From NCBI GenBank assembly GCA_043751595.1, contig JAYUZR010000014.1, forward strand, positions 1-34,341: 34,341 nucleotides of DNA, read 5' to 3'. The translations under genes and the position numbers were made by a program. Position 1 is the first letter of the stretch; each line of letters begins with the position of its first letter. The notes under the pieces are model-generated. The model saw only the letters and a program-made list of their open reading frames with translations. It ran no database searches and was not told where the DNA came from. Positions 20,888 to 29,228 of this stretch are shown one piece after another. Origin of the DNA: JAYUZR01 sp043751595. Lineage in GTDB: Bacteria; Patescibacteriota; UBA1384; CAILIB01.

Positions 20888-21433
20888 TTAACGGCTAATA
20901 ATACTGGTTGGGGTAAGGGCGAGCGGGAAGCTTCTTCCTGTGGCACTTTTAGCCGAGCTAGTAGGGAGAAGGACGAGTTGCGTGTCTTCGCTGGTAATAC
21001 CAGAAAGCGAAAGAGTGATTAACGAGCTGGTCGAGCCAAGTTGATCTGCTCCGGGAATACACGAAACACTGAGAAGGCGATTCTTTTGTTCAACATGGAG
21101 ACTATCGCTGCAGTTTTGGTCCTTAGAGGTTACGCCAGCAATGACACCAGAAGGAAGGGTAAAGGCCAAGGCAATAATACTAGCGGGCTGCCCCTCGCGG
21201 CTGAGTGAAATGTTGGTGGTAGTAGTCTTTCCATCCCGCAAGGTAATAACATCAGGCGTTGTTCGAAGGAGTAGGGTTGGCTCGATAGTGGCAAAGGCCG
21301 GGTGCCAATCGCTGATAATTCGGTGCACCATTAGCTCTAGGCTGGTCACTCCAACAATAAGACAGATCGCCAACCACGACCCGCGTACGGCGAGTGAGTG
21401 TACTTGGGATGTGGATGGCTTACTTGGTGACAT
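20888..21433 (-). CDS. Membrane-anchored cohesin-like protein (third copy, divergent)
   Basis: 181 residues: a cytosolic N-terminus, one membrane helix (about 19-36) and an extracytoplasmic beta-rich domain (about 55-160). The segment NCSDSLHVEQKNRLLSVSC places cysteines at 108 and 125. The following LITLSLSG strand mirrors the cysteine-strand pattern of the two clearer cohesin-like proteins upstream (385 and 189 residues). The cohesin assignment here is weak on sequence and rests on the shared layout and cluster. It overlaps the preceding gene by 14 nt. Confidence 0.55.
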   Translation of the reverse strand: MSPSKPSTSQVHSLAVRGSWLAICLIVGVTSLELMVHRIISDWHPAFATIEPTLLLRTTPDVITLRDGKTTTTNISLSREGQPASIIALAFTLPSGVIAGVTSKDQNCSDSLHVEQKNRLLSVSCIPGADQLGSTSSLITLSLSGITSEDTQLVLLPTSSAKSATGRSFPLALTPTSIISR

Positions 21434-22421
21434 GGTGTTGATCTACAATCCAAAAGGTTTGTCCGGGCAGGCTCCTAGTAATTACCTTAGAAGCGAAAAG
21501 GGTTTTAGTACCCTCAACCGAAACTAAATACTGAGCATTGCCAGAAAGCGCGGTAAGAAGTTGCGGCATCTGGATGCGCCTGAGGGCGGGAGATCCGGCG
21601 AGCCAAGTATCGGCTGAAAAAAGACCGAGCTCAGCATTGGTTGGGGTGGAGTAATTTTTCCAGATAACCAGGGTGCCCTTGGTGGTATCGCCCTCTTTTA
21701 TTTGCTGAGAAGCAATGATGGCTGGCTGACCAAGTTCGCCTAGGCCAAATCCGGCCAGTGCTTCTCCTGATTGTACTCGCCGATGCCAGCTGGCGCGGAG
21801 ATCGAAGTGATCACCGTACAAGGTATTGTGGGCGCGATACAGAACCTTGCCAGTGGGATCGGTTAGGACGTAGCCATCGACAGCTAGCTCGGCCAGGCGC
21901 GAAGTGGGAATGGCAGATGCGGGAGGGGTGGTAGTATTGGCGGTGCCAGCAAGTAAGGTAAGAAGCTCTGGTCGCTGCACTTCGGCCTTACTTTGGGCGG
22001 AAAGCTTGGCAACTTGATCGGTAATGGCAGCATCTTCGCTGCTAAGTAGCACAGCAGCTTCTTGGCTAAGGCCTCGGGTAACATACCATTCTCTAGCTAG
22101 GGTAACGGCAGGGGGAAGGATAGCGACCAAAAGGCCTACGGTTAGTAGTACCAGGGTTATTTTTTCCTTATAGGCATGCTTGTGCCAATGCCAAGCGGCA
22201 AACGTAAGCGGCGCAGCGGCAAGTAAATACCAAACATGCTGTGGCAGAAGGTAGGCGCTAAGAATACTTACCGCACAGAGGGCCCACAGGAAGATGGTGG
22301 TGGCAATATAGAGTGGCTTGCGCGTTTCTTGCCAAGTAAGCAGCGATACCCAAGCGAGCGAAAGAGTAGCTAGGCTACTTGAGCTCGCTGCTCCAAGAGC
22401 AAGGAGCGTATCGGTGTTCAC
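21420..22421 (-). CDS. Four-helix membrane protein with a Cache/PDC-like extracytoplasmic domain
   Basis: 333 residues. Four membrane helices lie in the first 110 residues (about 5-28, 36-59, 63-79, 87-108), followed by a helical segment and a soluble domain. VDGYVLTDPTGKVLYRAHNTLYGDHFDLRASWHRRVQSGEALAGFG (about 180-225) has the pattern of Cache/PDC sensor domains: an Asp-Gly beta turn, then a GD and a VQSGEA helix. No kinase, cyclase or methyl-accepting domain follows, so any signal would have to pass to a partner. It overlaps the 342-residue gene by 4 nt and the 181-residue gene by 14 nt. The Cache call is tentative. Confidence 0.6.
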   Translation of the reverse strand: MNTDTLLALGAASSSSLATLSLAWVSLLTWQETRKPLYIATTIFLWALCAVSILSAYLLPQHVWYLLAAAPLTFAAWHWHKHAYKEKITLVLLTVGLLVAILPPAVTLAREWYVTRGLSQEAAVLLSSEDAAITDQVAKLSAQSKAEVQRPELLTLLAGTANTTTPPASAIPTSRLAELAVDGYVLTDPTGKVLYRAHNTLYGDHFDLRASWHRRVQSGEALAGFGLGELGQPAIIASQQIKEGDTTKGTLVIWKNYSTPTNAELGLFSADTWLAGSPALRRIQMPQLLTALSGNAQYLVSVEGTKTLFASKVITRSLPGQTFWIVDQHHVTK

Positions 22422-23446
22422 TTGATAAAGGTGAAACTGCTAAGGATGCGGGTAACTTCTTTGCTATCAGACTTGCGAATCCAGATTTGATACACCTGAT
22501 TCTCGGTACGAGAAATGCTGCGACCAACTAAATACAGTTGATTGGCAGGATCTCCAGCCACCTGAGAAGTGCCCACGCGTCCGGTAAGGCCGGCGATGCC
22601 GCCGTTTACAAAGCGGTACGAGGTACGAGCGTCGCGCTCCATGCGCTGTAACCAAGCAGACATATCGGCGCCGGGATCGAGTGTAACTTTGGTTGCCCGC
22701 AGTACGAGGCCGTTAGAATCGGCAACTGAAAGGGTATTTCCGCTGCTAGAAACCTGGGCGCTAGTACCTTCTTTGGCGTATTCAAAACTAATACCAAGGC
22801 CAGCGTCAGAAAACTTCTGCCAAGCTTCGGGGGTATCGCTAGAAACAGGAGTGGGAAGGGCAGAGCTGGTGGGAGGGAGAACTTGCTCAGTACTAACGCC
22901 GGCAACAGTCCCAAGCTCGGAGGTTGGCTTAATGGCGGTATAGACACCGCTTACCAGTACGGCAGCTAGAGCTAAACTAGTGGTGGCAATAGCTAGGGTA
23001 CGGCGAGGGCCAGTAACGGCTAAGAATGGAGGACGGACATCGCGCAGACTAATACGAGGAATGGGGGCGGAAAGACGCTGAGGTGGTTCAGAAGTTACTC
23101 CGGTGGGGATGGTACTAGTATAAGCAAGGCTAGGAGCGGCAGGTGCTTTGCCAACGCTAAGCGGCGAGCTAGGAAGTGATACTGGCTTGCTGCGCGCGGG
23201 TACGACTACCTTCTTTTTTGTAGCAAGCTTAGGAGTAACAAGTTGAATAATCGCTGGCGCACCTGGTTTAGCTGGCGCTGGAATTTTTCCTTCTAGAGCA
23301 AGCTCGGCTAAAAGAAGTACTCCAAGTGGGGCCTTGCGTAACTGCCTATGAAGCGGAGTGAGCTTGGCTACAGCAAGTGCGGTATCGGTATTACCCGCAA
23401 GAAGGCTGAGTTGTTCGGTAAGAGAAGATTGGTTGAGCGGGCTCAT
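22418..23446 (-). CDS. Single-pass membrane protein with an extracytoplasmic PsbP-like domain
   Basis: 342 residues. A cytosolic N-terminal helical part (1-55), a long Pro/Ala/Ser/Lys-rich linker (56-145), one membrane helix (about 149-169), a Thr/Ser/Pro spacer and a C-terminal domain (about 205-342). That domain starts FSDAGLGISFEYAKEG and ends VYQIWIRKSDSKEVTRILSSFTFIK, a pattern often seen in PsbP-like or related small lipoprotein domains; this is tentative. The domain would lie outside the cell next to the cohesin-like proteins. It follows the 385-residue gene by 43 nt. Confidence 0.6.
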   Translation of the reverse strand: MSPLNQSSLTEQLSLLAGNTDTALAVAKLTPLHRQLRKAPLGVLLLAELALEGKIPAPAKPGAPAIIQLVTPKLATKKKVVVPARSKPVSLPSSPLSVGKAPAAPSLAYTSTIPTGVTSEPPQRLSAPIPRISLRDVRPPFLAVTGPRRTLAIATTSLALAAVLVSGVYTAIKPTSELGTVAGVSTEQVLPPTSSALPTPVSSDTPEAWQKFSDAGLGISFEYAKEGTSAQVSSSGNTLSVADSNGLVLRATKVTLDPGADMSAWLQRMERDARTSYRFVNGGIAGLTGRVGTSQVAGDPANQLYLVGRSISRTENQVYQIWIRKSDSKEVTRILSSFTFIK

Positions 23447-23489
23447 GTGCTATCTATGATACTGCCTTGGGTAGATTGCGGCAATTCAC

Positions 23490-24647
23490 CTAAGCTTTAG
23501 GAGGAGCTTCCTCGGGTAGGGGTGCTACCTTTTTATTGTAGTTTGGATTTACCTGTTGCAGAATACGCTCTTTGGCACGGTCAAACTCTTCACGGTATTG
23601 CTCACGGCCCTTGGCGCCTTTTTCAGCAAGGAGATCCATCTTACCTTCCAGGGCAGCAAGCTCGGCCAACTGGGCCTCAAACAGAAGCGACATACGGCGG
23701 CGGCGATGGTGCTCGAGCAAATAGAGGCGGTAGGTAAAGAAGACAATAGCGCCGACTACCCCGAGGAGTGGGAAGAAGGTGAGGAGGATGGCAAAGAGCC
23801 CGCTAGTATCGCTATTTTTGTTGATGCGGAAGCTCTTGGCATTGCTTAGTAAGTCTTGGAAGGCGCCGGCTACGGTGCGTTTCTCGCCAGAATCTGTGCT
23901 GCCATCATCGGTGCTCGAGGTTTGAGGCCGTGCAGAAGGAGTAGGAGTTGCTGGGGGGAGGGTTTGGGCGGGCGGCGGGGTTGGGGTAGCGGCAGGGGCT
24001 TCGGTGGCCTTTGGTGTTTCAGCTACTTTAGCTACTTGCCCAGGGGTAGGAGTTGCAGGAACCGGAGGAGGAGTACGCTTAGCAGCTGCTGGGTTGGCGG
24101 TAGGGCTGGTTACGGTAGTGGCTGGCGGCGGGGTGCTAATAGGCGTAGGGGTTGGAGTGGCCTTATTGGCAATACTAACCGAAGTACCCGAGCAGCCGCC
24201 GGTGATATCGGTACCATTACCGTCGTTAGCAAGAACCGAGCAGCCGGCTAGGCTTACACTTGCCGTACCAGGGGCTTTTGCCTGAAGAACAACATCGATT
24301 ACTTTTCCAGATCCAGTGAAGCCAGCAGGGTTTCCGCAGGCAAAATCGGCTGATCCACCTGAAGGGTTTGGCTGAGTAACAAAGATGCTACACACAGACC
24401 CAGAAGAGCTTCCACGGACGGCATCAAAGAGTGAGCTTGAATAATTAAAGGTTCCTTCAAAGGCATTAGCGGAATCGCCGCCGGTAGAAACCATCACACT
24501 TAGCGTGACTGTATCACCTACCTCGATGCTGTAGTTGCTGGCGCTAACGCTCATGCCGGCAGAGGCCTGGAGAGAGTTAGGAACCAAAAGCACTACCCCC
24601 ATAAGGGTAAGGAGAGTTGATTTAAGAAAGCGCGAAACTGATGACAC
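23490..24647 (-). CDS. Cohesin-domain surface anchor with Pro/Thr stalk and cytosolic coiled coil
   Basis: 385 residues. A signal peptide (1-29) precedes a cohesin-like domain (about 31-160: VSASNYSIEVGDTVTLSVMV, FEGTFNYSSSLFDAV, VIDVVLQAKAPGTASVSL, VLANDGNGTDIT). Cysteines lie at 86, 104, 136 and 152. A Pro/Thr-rich stalk (about 163-250) is followed by a membrane helix (about 283-306) and a basic cytosolic coiled-coil tail. Cohesins bind dockerins, and a dockerin protein is encoded two genes upstream. The layout would hold a dockerin partner outside the membrane. Start fixed by the signal peptide; 1-nt overlap with the upstream gene. Confidence 0.8.
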   Translation of the reverse strand: MSSVSRFLKSTLLTLMGVVLLVPNSLQASAGMSVSASNYSIEVGDTVTLSVMVSTGGDSANAFEGTFNYSSSLFDAVRGSSSGSVCSIFVTQPNPSGGSADFACGNPAGFTGSGKVIDVVLQAKAPGTASVSLAGCSVLANDGNGTDITGGCSGTSVSIANKATPTPTPISTPPPATTVTSPTANPAAAKRTPPPVPATPTPGQVAKVAETPKATEAPAATPTPPPAQTLPPATPTPSARPQTSSTDDGSTDSGEKRTVAGAFQDLLSNAKSFRINKNSDTSGLFAILLTFFPLLGVVGAIVFFTYRLYLLEHHRRRRMSLLFEAQLAELAALEGKMDLLAEKGAKGREQYREEFDRAKERILQQVNPNYNKKVAPLPEEAPPKA

Positions 24648-25216
24648 TAAAGCGTTTGCTTAATATAAATCTGCTGCATGGGAAGTCTCTTGTCTAGTAT
24701 ATCAGTTCCACCCCCGGTGTTGGCCAGTACCATCGCATCGGCGGGCTCTAGGCGGAACTCGGTCTTGCCAGGAAGCTTGTAGCGGACTCGTATTTTCATC
24801 AAAACAGAATCACCGCTAAACCCTGGCGTTGGTGTTCCGCATGAGACATGTGCCTCGCCTTTTCGGGGGTCAAAGTTATTCTCTAGGTACAGTGAACAGA
24901 ACGACTCCTCGGTAGACATGGATAAAATCTCTACCATGGAAGGATTCACTTTTAGGCTCACGGCGGCCGCGTTAATGGCGTTATGCTCGCTTACTACGTG
25001 TATTTCTAATTCACCAACCTGGTTAATGTAGGTCTCTTCGGCTAAGCCAGAAAGGTAGATGCGCGCACTACCTGCCTTAGTGGGGAGGAGTCCGGCAAGA
25101 TCTAGGAGGGGATTCGCCCAAATAAGTAAGCCAACCAGAAGTACCGCACCAGCGCACGCTAAAGGAATAAAGCGGCGGAATCGCTTAGGGACTTTGATTC
25201 GCTTTGCCTTGATCAT
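24647..25216 (-). CDS. Membrane-anchored cohesin-like protein (second copy)
   Basis: 189 residues: a basic cytosolic N-terminus (MIKAKRIKVPKRFRRF), one membrane helix (about 17-35) and an extracytoplasmic cohesin-like domain (about 50-185). VSLKVNPSMVEILSM, VLMKIRVRYKLPGKTEF and AMVLANTGGGTDIL align with the same strands of the 385-residue protein (VLANDGNGTDIT). Cysteines 107 and 126 match the C86/C104 pair there. It begins in a 4-base overlap with the dockerin gene, so the two are translationally coupled, which supports a binding-partner relation. Confidence 0.72.
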   Translation of the reverse strand: MIKAKRIKVPKRFRRFIPLACAGAVLLVGLLIWANPLLDLAGLLPTKAGSARIYLSGLAEETYINQVGELEIHVVSEHNAINAAAVSLKVNPSMVEILSMSTEESFCSLYLENNFDPRKGEAHVSCGTPTPGFSGDSVLMKIRVRYKLPGKTEFRLEPADAMVLANTGGGTDILDKRLPMQQIYIKQTL

Positions 25217-26478
25217 CGTCGCTGGAAGTTACTCATCATGATCGAGAAATCGATAAGGTTTACGATCCTGTCACTGTTAATATCAGCCTTCTTTTTATTC
25301 GTTTTCCAGTTCGCCAAAAGAATCGAGAAGTCGGTTAGGTTTACCTTGCTGTCGCAGTTAAGATCTCCTTTAGAAATATTACAGGTAGGAGGTGGGTTAT
25401 TAGTGTCTTCCACTGGGGCGAGTACGGTAAAGGTAAGGGTGGGACTATCGATACTTCGATTACCGATTGAATCCTGCACTACCGATCGCACACGGTATTC
25501 GCCTGGTTGGTAGCTCTGGGTTTCAGTTGGGGAAAGGGTGTAGCTCCAGAGGCCGTCGCCATCGGTGGTTACTTCGTAGCTTCTAAGGGGCGATTCCGTA
25601 AAGATGCTCACCAATGAAATGGGCTTGGCGGAGCCAGATATCACTAGGGGATCGCCACGGTTAATCCGGTCATTACTAATGGAGATGGTAGGGGAGAGGA
25701 TAATGCCATTAATACTGGTGTTTCCCCCACTAATAAGATAGGAAACAATCGTTTGCGGCGAAGTGACTAATCCCTGGCCATCCGATGAAACAATCTGAAA
25801 GGTATAATCTCCCGGGTCTAAGCCAGATACCGAGAAGGAAAACTCACCGGTATTGGCAGCTGAGGTAGTAGCAATGGCAGTACCTCCCCGCGAAAGCGTG
25901 ACAAAGGCGCGGGCTCCGGTGAAGCCGTTAATAAAAATAGAGCTTAAGGGAGAAATGACAAAGGCAGTAACTGCTACATAGTTTCCGCTTGAGCCTGCGC
26001 TAATCGTAATTTCATGGCTAATCAGTCCAGAGATGCCGCCTTTTGTAATCTGGATAGTTGCGCCAAAATCGGTGCTTGGATTGTTTGCGTGTGCCCCACT
26101 AAAGCCAATACGGGTACCAGGAAGGGCGGATACCCCTGTAATGAGGAGGCGGTGCCCTGAAACGCTAAATACGGGGGTGCCGGTAGTGTTGATGGCCTCG
26201 GTAAAAGGAAAGATATTAGTAAACCCCGGAATATTGATCTGAACGTAGTCGCGCGGAGTAAGCTGAGGGCCATCTACTGGCAGTACAAAGTTTACATCGT
26301 GGTAGACATTGCCAAGGTTTGGCACGGTACTACTCAAAAGATAGTGAGGGTCTTCCAGGCTGATTGATGCCCTGGCAATACCGGGATTAGCTACCGAAAA
26401 CGGTAGTATGAGAGCAAAGAGCAGCGCTAATAGCCCCTTTTGTGCACGAGTGAAGAAGCCCCTTAGTGTTCCACGCAT
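25213..26478 (-). CDS. Secreted Ig-like protein with a C-terminal dockerin
   Basis: 421 residues. A signal peptide (about 1-37) precedes an N-terminal beta domain (about 40-160), then Ig/carboxypeptidase-regulatory-like repeats (about 175-255 and 262-352, with GEFSFSVSGLDPGDYTFQI and DGDGLWSYTLSPTE). A short Pro linker leads to a two-repeat type-I dockerin (366-421). Its calcium loops are D372-x-N374-x-D376...D383 (GDLNCDSKVNLTDFSILLANW) and D399-x-N401-x-D403...D410 (ADINSDRIVNLIDFSIMMSNF). Dockerins bind cohesins in a calcium-dependent way. No catalytic domain is present, so it looks structural or adhesive and not cellulolytic. Confidence 0.85.
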   Translation of the reverse strand: MRGTLRGFFTRAQKGLLALLFALILPFSVANPGIARASISLEDPHYLLSSTVPNLGNVYHDVNFVLPVDGPQLTPRDYVQINIPGFTNIFPFTEAINTTGTPVFSVSGHRLLITGVSALPGTRIGFSGAHANNPSTDFGATIQITKGGISGLISHEITISAGSSGNYVAVTAFVISPLSSIFINGFTGARAFVTLSRGGTAIATTSAANTGEFSFSVSGLDPGDYTFQIVSSDGQGLVTSPQTIVSYLISGGNTSINGIILSPTISISNDRINRGDPLVISGSAKPISLVSIFTESPLRSYEVTTDGDGLWSYTLSPTETQSYQPGEYRVRSVVQDSIGNRSIDSPTLTFTVLAPVEDTNNPPPTCNISKGDLNCDSKVNLTDFSILLANWKTNKKKADINSDRIVNLIDFSIMMSNFQRR

Positions 26479-26502
26479 GCTCTGGTGTAAGCTCGTGGAC
26501 TG

Positions 26503-27435
26503 CTATTCAGCAGTCAAGCGATGGAGTATCTTACGAATCCGCTTTTTATTGATTCTTGCCAAGAAGATAAGGGCGATGATTCCACCAGCTACCGCTAGGA
26601 GCCAGATTGGGAATACATAGAAGGTAGTGGAAGAAGTGAGAGGTTCATTATTTTGGCCGTATCCTGCTACTACGGTTGCAGTGTAGCGACCAATAAGGTT
26701 CTTACTTTCCCATATAGTACTTACCTCACGCTCGGCGCCAGGGAAGACATTGGCTACTTTAAGCGGGATCTCAGCTACTTTTCTGCCGATGGTATTGGTA
26801 ATGGTGATGGTTCCGCTTGGTGCGCTGTGAACATTTCCTTCGTTCTTGGAGCGGAAAATAAACTCGATTGGACCTGATTTAAAGGTTTTTGAAGGGGTGC
26901 GGAAGTTGGTAAGACTAAGTTTTTCGCTGACATTACCACTAACGCGAAGTAAAATAAGGCTACCAAGACGAGACTGAACGGTGGCGCCATTTCCTTTAAC
27001 CGGATCGGCCACACTCTGTACGTATACTGAAGCAAAGTGCCCACCGGGCTCAGCGGTTTCAGGAATTCTAATGTTGAAGCCAATTACTTGCTCGGTATTA
27101 GGCTCGAGAGTAAAGGTTTTTGGCGAAATACTAATCCAGCTGGCTAGGGCGTAGTTGGTGTGAGCAGCCTTTTCATCGACAAAATCGACACTTCCTTGAT
27201 CGCCAACCGCTACGAAATCTTGTACAGCCGCATCGTAGGTGGTGACGGTTCCTCCATCGTTACGCACGCGCAAACTTTGCGAGATAGTTTGACCTGGAGT
27301 TCCGGTGGTCTCAATCTTTGGCGGAATCATTGTTAAGAACTCTGCCTTTGCCTGGCGTGGGGCAAGAAAGTTGGAAGCAATGAGTGCGAGGCCTAGGGTG
27401 AGTGTCCGTAGAAAAGCTAAACGGCGATTAGACAT
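26503..27435 (-). CDS. DUF916-like (WxL-cluster type) surface protein with C-terminal membrane anchor
   Basis: 310 residues from ATG 27435; the open frame also offers a TTG at 27459. A signal peptide (1-31, ending PRQAKA) is followed by an Ig-like domain (PPKIETTGTPGQTISQSLRVRNDGG... ISISPKTFTLEPNTEQVIGFNIRIPE) resembling DUF916. A second beta domain follows (about 180-265), then a membrane helix (about 274-294) and a basic tail (RINKKRIRKILHRL). In Firmicutes, DUF916/DUF3324 proteins anchor WxL surface proteins to peptidoglycan. No WxL motif was found in the neighbours, so the partner here may be different. Lies between the candidate major secreted protein and the dockerin gene. Confidence 0.75.
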   Translation of the reverse strand: MSNRRLAFLRTLTLGLALIASNFLAPRQAKAEFLTMIPPKIETTGTPGQTISQSLRVRNDGGTVTTYDAAVQDFVAVGDQGSVDFVDEKAAHTNYALASWISISPKTFTLEPNTEQVIGFNIRIPETAEPGGHFASVYVQSVADPVKGNGATVQSRLGSLILLRVSGNVSEKLSLTNFRTPSKTFKSGPIEFIFRSKNEGNVHSAPSGTITITNTIGRKVAEIPLKVANVFPGAEREVSTIWESKNLIGRYTATVVAGYGQNNEPLTSSTTFYVFPIWLLAVAGGIIALIFLARINKKRIRKILHRLTAE

Positions 27436-27553
27436 AGAAGGGGGAAATAGGGCGCTCAATAGAAAAGTACTGCTATCACATCATATTCCAGATCAACCGG
27501 CAAGCTTGGAGCCACTTTTTTAGCATTCACTCTCGGTTGTAAAGGATATAGCC

Positions 27554-27586
27554 AATAAAAAACCGCCCCTCTTGCGAGGGGCGGTT
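27554..27586 (-). terminator. Rho-independent terminator after the secreted protein gene
   Basis: AACCGCCCCTC/GAGGGGCGGTT (27561-27571 with 27576-27586), an 11-bp perfect stem with a 4-nt loop, followed on the minus strand by TTTTTTATT. An outer stem, ACTCTCGG (27529-27536) / CCGAGAGT (27592-27599), encloses it. It separates the 389-residue gene from the rest of the cluster, allowing higher expression of that gene. Confidence 0.85.
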
Positions 27587-27602
27587 AGTCCGCCGAGAGT
27601 TG

Positions 27603-28772
27603 CTAGTACTTAGCAACTCCGGTGTAGATCAAGTTACCTGTGTAGGTATCAGCAGGCTGCTGAGCATTTACACGAATCTTGAAGGAGACGTAGACGCTTG
27701 AGGTACCAGCGTCTGAAGTAGTACTTGTCATGTATGAGTCACCAAGGGCTGATGTGCTGATAACAAGACCAGAGTACTTATCGTTTGAAGCGTAACCTGT
27801 GACATCGGTGTCGCTAGTACGAGCGGCAACCCATCCAGTATTAACACTTGCTGCAGTACCAGTTGGGTTTGCAGTGAAGGCAGTAGCTGAACCAGCGTAG
27901 CCACCAGTGTAGCTATCGATGTTGTTGCTGCTGTTTGCTAGACCAACCATTGCTTGAGAACCAGTGAAGCGGAGGTATACATCGTATCCTTCGTTTGCGT
28001 TGGTTTCAAAGGTAAGCTTTTGCTGACCAATCTTGGAGACGCTAGGTACAAGACTTCCGAATGGAACGGTGTTGTACGTAGTAGTGATTGCTGAAGCGCC
28101 GGTATCGGTACCAGATGCGTAAGCATCGTTGGTGGTGATACTAGCAAGGTTGGCAACGGTTACACCTTCGATATTGAAACGAGCAGAAGGCTCTACAGTA
28201 GCAGTTACGGTAGTTCCGGATGAACCAACTACGGTATAGGTGGAGCTGGAGCTATCGATAAGAGCTGCGGAACCGTTGTAGGCGCGAATTGCTAGGTAGC
28301 AGGTATCTACGCCAGTGATTGAGTCACAGTCGTTAGGACTGGTCTGGTCAATCTGGTTGTTTTGAATATTGGAGATAGTGATATCAACAACATCGTTGGT
28401 AGTGGTGTTGGTAACACCAGAGCTCTTTGTGATCTTGATAAGACCAGAGGTAGAGGCATCGATACCATAATCTCCAGATACATCGACTCCACCAATGGTG
28501 AAAGCGGTAATAGCTGGACTAGAGAAGGTAAGACCAGTAGGTACGTTTGAGTTGGTAGGACCAACCTTGAACTGGTACTGAAGCTCTTTAAGAGCAAGAC
28601 CGGTTTGAGCGGTGAACTTAATACGATAGCTCGTATTAACCGTTGCACGAGCATCTGTAGGGGTGACACTGATTGTCTTGAACGAAGCTTGAGCAATACT
28701 CGCACCAACCATGCCTAGGACGGCGGTTGAGAGAGCAAGTCCACTTCGCAGAACGCGATTGATCTGCATCAT
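27603..28772 (-). CDS. Secreted Ser/Thr-rich surface protein, candidate major envelope protein
   Basis: 389 residues: signal peptide (about 1-29, ending IAQA), then a long beta-rich, Ser/Thr/Ala/Gly-rich secreted chain with few charged residues and no membrane helix. The C-terminus VYVSFKIRVNAQQPADTYTGNLIYTGVAKY forms closing beta strands of the kind seen in WxL-like and other Gram-positive-type surface proteins; a WxL motif is absent. It has its own consensus promoter and a strong terminator, fitting an abundant protein such as an S-layer or pilus-like subunit; that is inference. It is followed downstream by the DUF916-like gene. Confidence 0.75.
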   Translation of the reverse strand: MMQINRVLRSGLALSTAVLGMVGASIAQASFKTISVTPTDARATVNTSYRIKFTAQTGLALKELQYQFKVGPTNSNVPTGLTFSSPAITAFTIGGVDVSGDYGIDASTSGLIKITKSSGVTNTTTNDVVDITISNIQNNQIDQTSPNDCDSITGVDTCYLAIRAYNGSAALIDSSSSTYTVVGSSGTTVTATVEPSARFNIEGVTVANLASITTNDAYASGTDTGASAITTTYNTVPFGSLVPSVSKIGQQKLTFETNANEGYDVYLRFTGSQAMVGLANSSNNIDSYTGGYAGSATAFTANPTGTAASVNTGWVAARTSDTDVTGYASNDKYSGLVISTSALGDSYMTSTTSDAGTSSVYVSFKIRVNAQQPADTYTGNLIYTGVAKY

Positions 28773-28856
28773 GATGGATAAATAATTAGCAAAGAAAAAA
28801 TGTTTCGGCAGGTGCCGGGTAACTTGATCGAATTGGAAATGAACAATTCAACATTG

Positions 28857-28886
28857 ATTATCTGGTGTGGTGCTGATCAGTGTCAA
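28857..28886 (-). promoter_or_regulatory. Promoter of the secreted surface protein gene
   Basis: A perfect TTGACA (28881-28886), an 18-nt spacer and GATAAT (28857-28862, 5 of 6) on the minus strand. The leader is about 78 nt and contains a small hairpin (CGGCA-CC-TGCCG) followed by a T-rich run; no Shine-Dalgarno is obvious before the tandem ATG codons. This is among the best promoters in the window. Confidence 0.65.
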
Positions 28887-28955
28887 CAACCTGGAGAGCG
28901 GTGTGTGAAGAAAGTATGAATATGAGTAGTACTTTATAGCTCCAGAAGGTACCTT

Positions 28956-29219
28956 CTACTCTATGTCGGGCGGGATCAGGATAATGGTCAAAGTAGTGTC
29001 GCGAAGACGAATAATCCCAGTTTTAAGCTGAAACAGTTCTTCCTTCTCGCCCTGAATTACAATCTCTCCCTTTTGTAGCTCAGCATAGAAAGGTGTATGG
29101 CCAGGAAAGATGCCTAGGGTATCAATGGTACCTGGGGCGATAACGAGCGAAGCGTCCCCATCGTAGAGTAGTTTATCGGGACTAATAACCCTTACGTGAA
29201 GAGTAGCTGGTGCAGCCAT
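28956..29219 (-). CDS. atpC: ATP synthase epsilon subunit, N-terminal domain only
   Basis: 87 residues. The beta-sandwich domain is complete (LHVRVISPDKLLYDGDASLVIAPGTIDTLGIFPGHTPFYAELQKGEIVI). The C-terminal helical hairpin present in typical 130-140-residue epsilon subunits, which binds ATP and inhibits hydrolysis, is absent. The rotor-coupling role should remain. Last gene of the atp operon, 9 nt after atpD. Confidence 0.92.
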   Translation of the reverse strand: MAAPATLHVRVISPDKLLYDGDASLVIAPGTIDTLGIFPGHTPFYAELQKGEIVIQGEKEELFQLKTGIIRLRDTTLTIILIPPDIE

Positions 29220-29228
29220 TGCTGGGCG

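Noticed and set aside
23856..24251. Plus-strand 131-codon ORF rich in Gly/Arg opposite the Pro/Thr stalk of the cohesin protein.
   Set aside because: Shadow of a repetitive Pro/Thr-coding stretch; no start signals and the minus-strand gene is clearly coding.
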